This document shows, in pieces, positions 21,164 through 31,951 of a stretch of DNA of 64,000 bases; positions within the stretch are counted from its first letter, which is position 1, and every line of letters begins with the position of its first letter. The notes under the pieces are model-generated. The model was not told the DNA's origin. It saw only the letters and a program-made list of their open reading frames with translations, and did not search any database. Made by a program: the position numbers and the translations under genes. Source of the DNA: Micropterix aruncella (lineage: Eukaryota; Arthropoda; Insecta; Lepidoptera; Micropterigidae); assembly GCA_944548615.1 (NCBI GenBank), contig OX155980.1, forward strand, positions 862,282-926,281, given 5' to 3'.

Positions 21164-24038
21164 ATGACGGCCGGTGCCAAAGATCCGCCATTGTTCCGTG
21201 AATTGTATTCCGTTTTACGTTCCGTGCTTTGTGTCATAATTCCATGCGAGTGGAATATGGATGTTCGAGGCATTCTGTTGCACATCGGGTTTTCCGACCT
21301 TACACCGACATTTATTGGTAAGTTGATTTATTTTGTAAACCAGCCAAAATGGCGGCGATTGAAAGAGCGGGCGATTTACATGTCATTTTGCAAGTTGAAA
21401 ACCTATTATTGTTTCACATCGTCGCCTTAACTAGTTTGAGGTAGTTTTGTGCATGTGGAATGGTCTTTATACTTGTGTTTTGTGGTGTTTGTAGATAATG
21501 ACTTTGACACCATCGAAGCTTTGGAAGGGCTAGAAGAAAGGCATTACGCGGAGCTATTCCCTGGTCGCAGTCTCGGCCAACGGGTGAAATTCTTCATAGC
21601 GCTGAGGAAATACCTGCAAGCTGTGCGTGGTGATTCTTTAGCGAATAAGCAATTTTAGCAGACACTAAATATAAGAAAATCCCTTGCACGTATGATTTAA
21701 GAGTTAACATCCGCATTAAAAAAAAATAAATCAGTACCGTAACATGGCGGGCGTTAAATTCTTTAATCTTATGTGCTTCTTATAATTAATAATTTGTTAC
21801 TTTTAATTACAGGTGAATAACACGAATCCACCAGGCACGCCTCAGCACAGTAATAGCTACTGCTCAACACCACAAAATGTTTCCTACGTCCCTCCTGAGC
21901 CAACGCAGCAATTAGTTCCATACATCTCCCCTGTGCCAACGCCACCACCGATGTACACCCCTTCAGTGCCTTTTCAACAAGAGACGGACCAATATGAGGA
22001 TGTCCTGACTTTAATAGACAAGTGCACTCCTATACCGCACCACAACGTGCGGGTCGTGCTGACGGAAGACCCCCATTACGGCCCAGCCTTACTGGCCAAG
22101 GCTAACTCAGGCTGTGCACTTGCTCCAAAGGAGCGAATCCAGTAAGTTCTAATATTATCTGATTACTTATTTTGAGGTGCCAATATGTCCCTTCTGACCT
22201 GACAGATGTTTCTTGTGTGCCATTTCTTAAAAAAATATCTTTGCAGCTTGGTGAACGCGATTGTCGTATTTGAGTGGCGCCGACAGCAGGCCGCTAAGTC
22301 GGTATCTTCATCCATATGGCAGAGGTGGGCCAAGGGAATTAAGGCAGTCTTTCCCCTGGAGTCTGAATCAGCCTATTTCTCCCACACGACCGGCAGCAAG
22401 GAGCCTAGAGGAAAGCTGTACAGCCGCTATTACGCCTACCGCTTCGAGCTGAGGAAGTCAGGGTTGATCGCCTCTGTCGCCATCGGAGCTCGTTCGCCAT
22501 CTGATAGCCGGTCTGAATCTCCGTCCCCATCCACCGCCAGCCAGAAGCAACCCAGAAAAAGGAAACGTCTCGGCGAGAGGGCGGAACCCAGCCCACACAA
22601 GGAGAATACTATTGAGGAGGACGAGGCCCTGCTATGGCTTCACTCATCGTGGGAGCCTCGTGATGTGGCGGAGCTATTTTAGAAACAATCGTCAAAAGTC
22701 AGGCGGCGACTTTTACTTCGTGACCCTGAGCTCACTGCCGATAAATACTTGAGCCGGTACAAGGCAGCTTCTACGGCCCTGGGCTACCAACTGGTGAGTA
22801 ATAATATATCTTACAGGCTTTAAAGTAAGACATGTTCATTTGACCCATTACGTCAAAATATAAAAGCGCAATTTTCAGCGATTGCCGATACCTCGCACTA
22901 GCGGCACGCCGCCTAGGCGGTTAACCGCGCGGCTAGCCACTTTCTGATTTGAATATGCGACCACTCAATATTGTACGCATTAAACTGCCCCAAAATAGAG
23001 ACCCATCTTGACCACGCACTAGGCGAATCAGTTCGCTGAAAATTTTACATTTTGACGTAATTGTTTTTATTGCCTAAAAATATGGCTCTTGAAGATACCA
23101 CAAAGTAATTTAAACGATTTCATATAGTTTTTGTCCAAATAGCAGTTTGAAATGTTAATATGGTATAAAGTTTTCTGATCTGCCCCCTTCACAAAGGAAT
23201 TTATATGTTGTATTAAAATCGTCTTTCTCTTTTACAGTTAAGGATCGACTTTCAGATTAGCTTCCCCGGCCTCTCATGCTCTGCAGTACACCGCCGGTAC
23301 CCCGAGTTTCGCGAGAGGGTGTTTGCGTTAGCCCGGACTTTCCTGGACTTTGGCCCGTATAAGGAAATCCGTTCCCTCGTCGGTGATGTAGAATGTAAGT
23401 TCTTTTCATAAGTATTTAGCACATTCCGTTTCTTGAGAACCGCCGTATCTCCTCAGGTGCCGAGGAATCTCCTGAGGTGCCATGTATGATCCTCCTGATG
23501 CTATTCGTTTTTCTTTGCAGTGGGTGGTGAATTGGTGGACCTCACTGCGTTTAAGCTCGTCGGATATCTTCTAGAATACGGAACAACAGTAGCAACCGAA
23601 AAGGGACTTTGGCGGCCGACCCGGTCGGAGTCTATATCGGGGATTGTGGTGGATGTTTCTTCAGACACAAGCCGGGATGAAGTTTTCTCTACAAAGAAAG
23701 ACAAGCTGGACAAGTACCGCATTCCAGTTCAGCCTTTTATAATTGCCTATGGGTCTCGAAACCCAACTAAATACGAGGTTATTATAACCCAGAATGTTGT
23801 TTACACATTTACTAATTTCAAGGAGGCTATTGCAACATTATTTGAATGTTATTGGGCGCTTCTCCTTACTTACCCGGAACAGAGTGCCGCGATATGGTAT
23901 GTGTTTCAAAGGTATATTTACGAACTGAAGTCAGAATTCGATAAAATCAGTGGCATGACTGAAACTCTCCTTCAGCAGTTAAGCGACATTCAGTTACCAC
24001 AGATATTTCCCTCCATTGAAACTAATATATCAAAGTGA
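21164..24038 (+). pseudogene. CACTA ORF1: SAM-domain protein, six exons, one nonsense codon
   Basis: Exons 21257-21317 (start possibly 21164), 21495-21622, 21813-22141, 22247-22793, 23238-23394 and 23521-24038 join in frame to about 579 codons. All junctions are GT..AG and phases agree. The donor of exon 2 (gtgcgt) is the weakest. Exons 1-2 encode a SAM-like helical domain (LLHIGFSDLTPTFI, then DNDFDTIEALEGLEE and GQRVKFFIALRKYL). Exon 3 is proline-rich. Exon 4 has the FEW/WAKGIKAVFP/GKLYSRYYAYR block and a basic PRKRKR stretch. Exon 6 is a C-terminal domain ending ECYWALLLTYPEQ...WYVFQRYI. The layout resembles the 'sterile alpha motif domain-containing 3-like' proteins seen beside TNP2 transposases in animals. 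An in-frame TAG at 22680-22682 cuts exon 4. The role is unknown; possibly a DNA-binding accessory, by analogy with plant TNPA. Confidence 0.75.
22848..23062. mobile_element. MITE inside intron 4 of CACTA ORF1
   Basis: 215 bp with inverted ends attacgtcaaaata...attttcagcga and its complement at 23020-23062. A GC-rich middle contains gcctaggc and ggctagcc. It does not disturb the flanking splice sites. No clear target duplication was identified. Confidence 0.65.
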
Positions 24039-24058
24039 CTTTAACATTATCTATTGAA

Positions 24059-26539
24059 ATGGGGCGTTGTCCATCTTGTAATGTAGCGTTCTCCTCTATT
24101 GTAGCTTATCGGCGGCATTGCATGCTGAATATTTGTAAAGTTCTTTTGTCTCGAGACATTCCATGTCCTTATTGTACCAGAACGTATTCAGCATGGAACT
24201 CCTTATATAAGCATAATAGAAGAGAACATGAAACCTCTTTTAATAGCAAACAACAGGTCTCTCGTGAATTAAATCTAAGTGACTTCCAATCATCATGGCA
24301 GCATGAATTAAATGTAAACGAGCCCCAATCATCATTGCAGCTTGAATTAAATGTAAATGAGTCCCAATTATCGTCTCAGCCTGAAATACCCCCAGTGCAA
24401 GCAGAAGGACTGTCTCATAATCAAAGTTTAGAGCGTGTTTTACTACAGATTGCTGGAAAATATTACGGTAACAATGCGCTAACTAGGAAAATGGCTGGGT
24501 TGTTTTTTAGAGATTTTGAAAGGGTTATAACTGCCTCATACTATCCAGTAATAGTTAAACATTTTCGAACAGCTGGTCTCTCTACCGAGAGCGAGGATCA
24601 AGGTTTAGAACTCATGCAATCGGTTTTCAGACATTACTCCTCTGAGTTCCGTGTACTGGCCCATTTCCGAAGTAAAAATACGCTGATTGATCCTGTACCT
24701 TATACAGTCGGTACTCGCTTTGATTCCGTTACGAGGAAACGGGAAAAAACTTACCAATCAGTGGATTGTGTGGCTCATAGAATTCCGCTAAGACAAGTCT
24801 TTTACAAAATATTTTCAATTACCAATGTTTTAAGCAGTACTCTATCTTACGTGGAGCGTTGTTATGCAGATGTGTCAGGGACAATGGAGAATTTTATTCA
24901 AGGGTCAGCTTGGCGCAAACGCATAGCAAACGCTCCTGATAAGCTGATCATACCTTATTTTTTGTTTTTTGACGATTTTGAAAGCGGCAATGCTTTGGGG
25001 AGTCACGCAGGAATTCACAAGCTGGGGGCCGTGTATATAGCATTCCCTTGTCTTGCAATTGACTTTCCCTCGGGTACATCAGTGTCATAATCATCCGTGA
25101 ATAAAATTATCCTTGCAGCTCTTTTTCATTCTTCAGATCGCAGTGAATTTGGAAATTACAAGATTTTCAAACCCATTATTGATGACATGAATGATATAAA
25201 AATAAATGGCATTACTTTTCAGCAACTTGGGATTGATCGCACAATTTATTTCGAGTTGGGGTTAATTTTGGGTGACAACTTGGGTTTACACTCAATTTGT
25301 GGTTTCGTTGAGAGTTTTTCTGCCAATCGCTGTTGCCGCACATGTCGGATCGAGAAAAATGAACTTAGGAAAGGTACTGAGGAAAATCCAGAAATGTTAA
25401 GAAATGTCTCCAACTATAGGGAAGACCTTGACAGTAACAATCCAGTTACAACTGGTGTCAAAGAAAAATGTGTTTTTTATCATTGGGAATCTTTCAAAGT
25501 CTTTGATCAAATTGGGGTAGACATTTTTCATGACATTTTTGAAGGCTGTGGAAAGTACATTATGGGATTCCTACTGAAAGTCTTCATTTTAGACAAACAT
25601 TATTTTTCGTTGGACGATTTCAATAGTCGTTTACAGCAATTCGATTTTGGACCTGATAACTCAGCAAAGCCAGTAGCTATGTCAATAGATCGGATTCGAA
25701 AGAAAATTGTGCGACAATCTGGGTCGGGTCTAGTAAACCTCATTAGGTATTTTGGATTGCTTATCGGTGATTTAGTCCCTATGGACGATGAACATTGGGC
25801 ATTGTACGAATCCCTTGTAGATTTAGTGAGAGAGGCCACAAGATGGACGAGTTGTACAGAAACAGCCGAATACATTGGCGTTCTGGTATCCGAGTTAAAT
25901 GCCATGTACTTGGAACTCAGTGGTGGGCACTTACAGCCTAAATTTCACTTCCTGGTTCACTATCCGAGAGCTCTATTAGCTTACGGGCCACTTGCGTTAC
26001 TTTCCTCGATGAGGTTCGAATCGAAACATCGTGTTTTAAAAAATGCTGCAAATGTTTCCGCTAGTAGGCGTAATATTACTATAACTTTGGCATTAAAACA
26101 TCAGCTGGTTTTAAATGAACTGTTTATTGATAGTGCTTATAGAGACCCCTTAACATTGACATTTTCATCTAAAACATTTAAATTGCCCGATTATGAATTA
26201 CTCCTGTCCAGTTTGGGCATTCCAGTTAACGAAATGTCCGGTTCTGTAGTTAAAGCAGCATCATTTTACAGTCATTGTTATCGGACAGGAACAGTTTTGC
26301 AATTGAACACCAATGACTGCAGTGATTTTATCCGAATAACAGAAATGCTTCACGTTAAGGAGAAATTAATTTTTGTTGGAGTCGTCTTGGAGAATTTAGG
26401 ATATTCTCGAAAATATATGTCTTACGGTGTCCAGGCTAGCCCAAGAACACTCGCTGTATTTCATTTCAGATTTAAATGTCCATATCCTTGTACACTTTCA
26501 ACTGCCATTGATGGCTCTTTATTTGTAACTAAACGTTAA
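24059..26539 (+). pseudogene. CACTA ORF2: C2H2 / TNP2-type transposase, one nonsense codon
   Basis: A single exon of 827 codons read from ATG 24059; the frame is open upstream only to 24035. The N-terminus has two zinc-finger-like modules: C4, C7, H20, C26 and a C2H2 finger C36, C39, H52, H57. Family landmarks of animal TNP2 transposases follow in order: FFDDFESGNALGSHAG (about residue 302), NKIILAALFHSSDR (about 350), GDNLGLHSICGFVESF (about 405), VDIFHDIFEG (about 487) and MRFESKHRVLKNA (about 651). It would catalyse cut-and-paste excision and integration of the element. TAA at 25088-25090 (codon 344) interrupts it; the frame is identical on both sides. A 45-nt GT..AG interval, 25074-25118, would remove the stop but would also remove conserved residues, so I favour a nonsense mutation. 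The start lies 20 nt after the ORF1 stop. Confidence 0.85.
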
Positions 26540-26551
26540 AATAACTGATTA

Positions 26552-26676
26552 GGGCGTGTGTCACTATTAATTTAACCCGGATAAATTTAACTTAACTGGA
26601 AGTCCGTGAATCTGATTGGTTGATGTGAAGTGTTTACTTCAAATTAAAAGGGTAAAATTCATGGTGAAACTCGCCC
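26552..26676. mobile_element. Harbinger-like MITE with TTA target duplication
   Basis: 125 bp. The ends GGGCGTGTGTCACTATTAAT and, inverted, GGGCGAGTTTCACCATGAAT are imperfect TIRs of about 27 bp. TTA flanks both sides (26549-26551 and 26677-26679), the TWA target of PIF/Harbinger elements. It lies 12 bp beyond the transposase stop and may affect that transcript's 3' end. Confidence 0.8.
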
Positions 26677-26871
26677 TTAGTGGTGTTTTTAATAGGATGC
26701 ACCCACCCTTAATAAGGTATATTTTATAGAAGATACATTCATCGACACTGATGACCTGATAGCTACGGGCAATTTATACCGAGTAATGAATTTTATAAGA
26801 ACGTATCACATGACCCATAAAGAACCCTCTTATAGGAAGACATTTTGTAAAAATTTGTGTTTTTAATTATA

Positions 26872-26987
26872 ATAGTAAACAATGTTAACTGTCGTAAACT
26901 AAACACTGCAGACCTGTGATATGCGATGTTAGACGCATATCACAGGTCTGCAGTGTTTAGTTTACGACAGTTAACATTGTTTACTAT
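26872..26987. repeat. Perfect 54-bp inverted repeat with 8-nt loop
   Basis: 26872-26925 and 26934-26987 are perfectly complementary base for base, with loop atgttaga. The arm includes ctgcagacctgtgatatgcg. It lies inside the CACTA element between the transposase and the right end. A perfect stem of this length would give double-stranded RNA if transcribed, or could be a very young foldback insertion. Confidence 0.95.
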
Positions 26988-27104
26988 ATATAGATACTAT
27001 GTATATACACTGCTGTTTACTGTATCACTTTTGTTTCATGTGTTTTGTGTGAATATTAAAATTGTTTCTGTAATAAATCCGTGTTTTGTCTTTTACAGAT
27101 GCCT

Positions 27105-27314
27105 GCGGCAGTCCATCTCAATAGAACAAAACAGCAAGGAGTCGTATGCTCCATCCACCCTGGGAAAAGGGATAGGGCGGGAAAAGGGATACCCCCCCCC
27201 CCCACCACCCCCGCCAGAGTGAGCATACGAGCCCTTGCTGGTCCAATGAGATATGGACTGCCTGAGGTAATTAGATTTCCTATTAGGGCAATGAGAAATA
27301 CCTTATTGGAGTAA
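27105..27314 (+). other. Possible terminal exon of the CACTA element (weak)
   Basis: A good 3' splice site (gtcttttacag, ending 27099) precedes an open frame (MPAAVHLNRTKQ..., about 70 codons) that contains a poly-C tract encoding prolines. I recognise no domain and the C-run makes the frame unreliable. It may be a 3' exon or simply unspliced element sequence. Confidence 0.2.
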
Positions 27315-27415
27315 AACGATATCTACCTAAGACAAGTAGATACCTACCTGGAGTAAAAGGATATCTACTTAGGAGTAAAAGGATATCTACCTAAGCAAAG
27401 TAGATATCTACCTAT
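27308..27415. promoter_or_regulatory. Right subterminal repeats of the CACTA element
   Basis: At least six copies, in both orientations, of gatatctacct or gtagatatc separated by 8-20 bp lie about 220 bp inside the right end. They match the words near the left end and are presumed transposase-binding sites. Confidence 0.65.
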
Positions 27416-27636
27416 GAAGCCAATTAGAACAGCTAACAGAGCCAAACAGATCTAGAAACAGAAATCTTGCAGTCACCCAATCGGTTCCTTTTTGGCTCAA
27501 TTAGATGCCAAATCTGATTGAGACGGTTAGAAAAACCAATGAGATTGATCTGTTTGCAACAGTCAGAACCAATCTAACCGTCACCCACCCAAAGAGAATT
27601 TCTAATTGGGCCAATACAGATATTTTTCTCAGTGTA

Positions 27637-28174
27637 CATTCTCTAAAGATATTTTGGAAATAAATTGACTTGAGTGAGTTCTCAAAAGGCTATAACCACA
27701 AGTACAAACATCTACTCACAAGTACGAACATCTACTTGCTTATATTGAACATTTTCCTTTAGGAGACTACGATGAAATAAACAATGTTTTCTCTGATGTA
27801 GGGAGCACGGCTAGCAGCTACTACACTTAGAAATCTCGAAATGACCGCATAATAATTCTTATTTGGCCACTATTTTAGTCAGGATTATCTATATCTTTCC
27901 CGGTAACTCCATAACATCCCTTGCGGGACCAACGGCCGACTCCCCCAATTTCCAGGTTATATTTTATTATTTGTCAAATTTCAATGCGATCATTTTATGA
28001 TCATTTTTTTTATGATCCGTATAGTGGTTTACAAGTTATGGTCGTTTGTATCAAGGTCGTCGACTCGCGTCGATTTTAAGCGCGAAAATGTCGCGGGCAA
28101 AAGTGATAGCTGAATTTTTACTTCGCGAGAGGACTACCCCTCGAATGTGAGGCTACCAATTATCGATATCTTTT
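27637..28174. other. Unassigned stretch
   Basis: Two near-repeats of 'cacaagtacaaacatctact' (27700-27740) and a copy of the phrase 'cccctcgaatgtgaggctac' (28137). No gene was recognised. Confidence 0.35.
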
Positions 28175-28840
28175 AACCGACTTCAAAACAGGAGGAGGTT
28201 ATCAATTCGGTTGTATCTATTTTTAATGTTTGTTATCACAGAATTCTGTCATTTATGAACCGATTTGGGAAATTCTTGTTTTTATTCGAAAGAATATACT
28301 TATATATAGGTCCAAAATCCTGTTCTGATGATGGGATCTATGAGGAATTGAAGGCATTCCTCAAATATTATGACATGAAAATAAAATTTACGTGTTGGTT
28401 CAATTCCGATGACAATTCATTTATTTTTATGGTAAACATGGCCTGATTCCACACCCTGGGTTGGCTCCCGACGAGGGAACTCCTCAACGGTCAACAGCAC
28501 AAACCCCAAATTTCGTATACTCACTCAGTTATGATAACTTGTTCTAAGTTTTATCATGACATGGCTGCTGCACCCAGGGTTGGCTCCCGACGAGGGAACT
28601 CCTCAACGGTGAACAGCACAGGCACAAAATTTTGTATATGTATTCAATTACGACAGCTCGTTCTTAGCTTCACCAATTACTGCGGCCCCCTGGGTTGGCT
28701 TCCAACGAGGGAACTCCTCAACGGTCAACAGCACATACATAAAATTTTGTATACGCATTGAATTATGATAGCCCGTTCTAAATATCAACATGACATGGCT
28801 GATGCATTTATAGAAAAATTGGAGTCGATTTTCCTATTTG
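28175..28840 (+). repeat. Lepidopteran 'accgacttcaaaa' repeat with ~120-bp tandem units, copy 1
   Basis: Begins ttttaaccgacttcaaaac and continues to a tandem block (28454-28820) with three units. Each unit contains 'tgggttggctcccgacgag', 'ggaactcctcaacggt', 'aacagcaca' and 'ttatgatagcccgttcta'. A second copy is at 32936. Unit-to-unit differences are scattered. Frames across it are incidental. Confidence 0.7.
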
Positions 28841-29119
28841 TTCAAATTTTGTATATTATTTTTTCTCAATACGCTTAGCCCATTCGCAGTTAGCAACAGT
28901 ATTCCTCCTCATATTTGGCAGTGCGATGTGGGACAGAACGGGTGCCAGGGTAAAGGAGTCAATCCAAGAGTAGCTGAAATCACTCACATCGCCACGGTCG
29001 GCTGTACTGTCCACTTTAATTGTATGGCTACGCGTGTACCAGACTAGTGGACAATACTCAGCGGTGTAAAACACGAGAGCAAAACTCTCGCCCCCACCCA
29101 GAACTCATTAGCACTGAGT
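28841..29119. other. Unassigned stretch
   Basis: About 280 bp with no recognised feature; a short palindromic phrase lies near 29065-29085. Confidence 0.35.
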
Positions 29120-30070
29120 ATACAGGTTAAGTTTTTGATTAGTACATCCTTGATGTGGGTGTATCGAATAAGCAACTCTTTTTCTTTTTTAAAAAAAACC
29201 ACAAATATTTAAAATTTGAAAAATAATATCAAAAGAGTTGTGAGAGACCACCCCTCAGTAGACTCCAAGTTATTCGGTGTGAGGTGGTGGTGTCAACTTG
29301 CAAGTTCTCTCCGTATGAAAAGTCGATTTTAAGTATATCAGAAGGTGTTTATTGAAAGTTAGATATTGCCAGTTTGTAACACTTCTCGAATTGGTTGGTT
29401 ATGTGGACGCGAATATATTGGCTATCTGCCCGAAGATACGCAGGTGTATGAAGAAAGATTGTACTTGTGCTCCTAGTATCTCGTACTGGGCACGGCTCGA
29501 GTCTGTGGTAATTCAGACTGATGCTTCTTGCCCCGATAAGGAAAGGAAAGAAAAAGGTAACCAAGAAGACGGGGTACCGAGGTATGCCGTCGCTGTCTTG
29601 GGGGACGTGATCAGTCGAGGAATGATACTTTGGTTGCTTTTTCGCCGGTTTATATAGGCCGACAAATGATGCAATCTAAAATATTCCGAGTAAAAGTATT
29701 GTTTCATCGTGCTGATTCATCGCTGCACGAGGTAGAATAATAGCTGAATTTGTGTCAGTGTATTTGACTGGAAATCAATGCATTTGTTGATTGCATGTGA
29801 CGGTACTTAAGGGCCGTTACACAGTTAAGTGCGTTGCGCCACTTAGCGGTAGGTAAAATATCGCGAACATTATGTATTCGCGATATTTGACCTATTACCA
29901 GATGGCGCAGCACGCGTAATGCGTGTAAACTTTATTTATCAGTCAAGCTTTTCAAATTTTCCAGAAAAAAATGCATTTTTGTTTTTTCCAAAAAATGGTA
30001 TCAAAAGTTGCTCATTTACTCGTTCTGAACTCACTTCAAGGATGTCACTAATTAAAAAGTCATCCTGTAT
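29120..30070. mobile_element. Foldback MITE ('gcgctatctagcggtaggt' family), copy 1, split by a solo LTR
   Basis: The outer ends match the copy at 49351-49770 (tacaggttaag...gattagtacatcc on the left; ggatgtcactaattaaaaag...catcctgtat on the right). The core (29840-29905) folds as gcgccacttagcggtaggta...tacc...gatggcgc. The LTR at 29239-29821 interrupts the left half. Confidence 0.65.
29239..29821 (+). repeat. Solo LTR, copy 1
   Basis: 583 bp, starting TGTGAGAGACCACCCCTCAG and ending gggccgttACA (TG..CA ends). It is about 80-85% alike by eye to the LTR at 43940. It contains ttcgccggtttatata, a plausible promoter TATA. The flanks GAGT and CAGT could be a mutated 4-bp duplication. No internal retrovirus-like genes accompany it. 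Frames at 29349-29707 are incidental. Confidence 0.75.
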
Positions 30071-30450
30071 TAAATTGCACAACGGCATAGTACGTTTTGG
30101 CAACCCTTCTGCACTTAAAGGTGGCGCGAACAGCATCGTACGGCGAAATTAATAGCAATTTATTTGCCATCTATAATAACATTGACAATGAATGTTTGTT
30201 TTTGTATTGGACCGATTAATTTAACCAATTATAAAAATAATAACATAATATTACATTTAGTACCTACATCACAGAAATAATATGGAGGAACAGAATAGAA
30301 TACCATCTACCAGTTTATCTGAACATTAAAAAAGTGCGTAAATATATCGTAATCAAACTTGAATACCATAATAAACATGGTATTTTATTATGGCATGGTT
30401 GACTGTAAGATGTCGTTATAGCGTTAAGTCCGCCATTTGTGCATACATAA
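30071..30450. other. Unassigned AT-rich stretch
   Basis: No feature was recognised except a short inverted phrase, taccataataaacatggta, near 30363. Confidence 0.35.
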
Positions 30451-30764
30451 GGCTCGATTGCGTATATCATGAACTAAAATCGGAAATTAGTTCGTTTGAA
30501 CGAGACAGAGCAGTAGATTAGAGCGGAATATGAAATGAGCGGTTGTCATTTTTCCGCATTAAAACTACCCACTTGAGATAAATCAGCTGAATCTAACACT
30601 ACACGAAATGTGTTCAGACTTATTTGGGTATCTATAAGTTCGACAAGTAGTTCTGTTGCGGGAAAGTGGCGACAGTTCATATCATATTCCGTTCTAACGT
30701 ATTGCTCTGTCTTGTTCTTTTGAACTAAGTTCCTATTTTAGTTCACGAAAAAACGAATTGGGCC
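30451..30764. mobile_element. MITE with ~85-bp TIRs, copy 1
   Basis: Left arm ggctcgattgcgtatatcat, gaactaaaatcggaaattag, ... gcggaatatgaaatga pairs with the right arm read in reverse (gggcccaattcg..., gaactaaaataggaacttag, ... acggaatatgat). It is 314 bp, noncoding, with a second copy at 35341. The superfamily is not determined, and no duplication was found. Confidence 0.7.
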
Positions 30765-31176
30765 CATTGTCTTTTTATATAAAACCAGTGTAATATTCAT
30801 TGAGTAACGTTTTTACAGCACAATAATTTTAATCTATTCTATATTTTAAATAATATTAAATTAATGAGAGATATGATTTAAAAATCGTCTTGTGATTATA
30901 TCATTATTTTATTTTGACTTCGAATACCGTGAAGGATAGAATATTCAGCGTAGTTAGAGCAACATGTAAGTGCGCAGCCATACTGTCGTAGTCTGTCGTA
31001 CCACGAACGCCGCCATAATTATAAGAGAAGATTAATGAATGTATGAAACTATGAGTGCACTCTACGCGTTGCGTTTCGCAGTAACATCCTAGCTGCCGAA
31101 TCAAAGTACTGCGCTGAGTACTTCGATTTGTCAGCTAGGCTACGCTATATAATGAAAGCCGCTAGTTTCCTCATAA
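30765..31176. other. Unassigned stretch with a 23-bp hairpin
   Basis: cctagctgccgaatcaaagt (31088) pairs with 31117-31139 with three mismatches around loop gcgctg. The rest is AT-rich with no gene recognised. Confidence 0.4.
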
Positions 31177-31765
31177 TTGAGCAAAAAATTAAGTAGCGCC
31201 ACATTTGCCATAAAAAAATCAAATTGTTATGTGGCTTTGAAGCTTCCAAATCTGTCTACTTTGCCTATTCTATTAAGTTATGGCCTCATGTTCTGGGGAA
31301 TGGCGGCAAATGTTATAAGGATCTTTCGACTACAAAAACGAACGATTAGAAATCTGTTCTCAATATCTTCGCTAACATCTTGCAAGCAGTACTTCATCGC
31401 ATCTGGTATCATGACTTTGTACGCCGCGTATATATACCAAAACATCATGTACCTATACGAGAAAAAATATCGAGACTACCTCAACTAACTCAAATATTCC
31501 TTCGCATAATACGCGAAATAAAGAGGACTTGCGTCATTTTAAGGTGCGTCTGAGTAAGGTTCGGAATAGCTTTCTCTGCCAATCTTACTTATTCTACAAC
31601 AAACTTCCATTACACATCAGGGGCCTTGGGGAGGTTCACGTTAAGAAAAAGGTACAGGGTATTTTGACTGAAAACCCCATTTCGACAATATCAATTTTTC
31701 GCAGCTTTATTGACCTACTTGACTATTATTATTCCTTATTCTTTCTATTATTGACTATTTTATAA
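31177..31765 (+). pseudogene. Degenerate Jockey-type LINE fragment
   Basis: Frames 31177-31488 and 31529-31765 are consecutive pieces of one protein: LPILLSYGLMFWGMAANV, FRLQKRTIRNLF, then YQNIMYLYEK, then FYNKLPLHIRGL. These are the conserved post-palm motifs of Jockey-superfamily reverse transcriptases, also seen at 2183 and 18456. A frame break lies between 31488 and 31529, and the endonuclease and palm are missing. Confidence 0.8.
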
Positions 31766-31951
31766 TTGCGTTTTTTTTTTCGTCTTCTAACTATTTATTG
31801 ACTATAATTATTATTACTGATTTCTTTGTATTTGTGTTTTTTCTTTAAAATATCTTCCCGTATGATAATTTTTGAAATTATCCAATATTTGTTTGATTAT
31901 TTAGTACTTAGGATTATATAGAAAATTAGATAGAAAATTTTACGAAATTAC

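Larger units (their letters stand above)
20776..27634 (+). mobile_element. CACTA/EnSpm DNA transposon, 6.86 kb, two genes
   Basis: The termini are CACTGAGAAAAAT (20776) and its inverted copy (ending 27634), with TA on both outer sides (20774-20775 and 27635-27636). Variants of gatatctact occur repeatedly near both ends (20998-21080; at least six at 27308-27415), as expected for CACTA subterminal transposase-binding repeats. Inside lie a six-exon SAM-like gene (21257-24038) and a TNP2-type transposase (24059-26539). Nested within are a MITE in intron 4, a Harbinger-like MITE after the transposase, and a long perfect hairpin. Both genes carry a nonsense codon, so this copy is probably not autonomous, though only lightly decayed. 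Confidence 0.9.
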
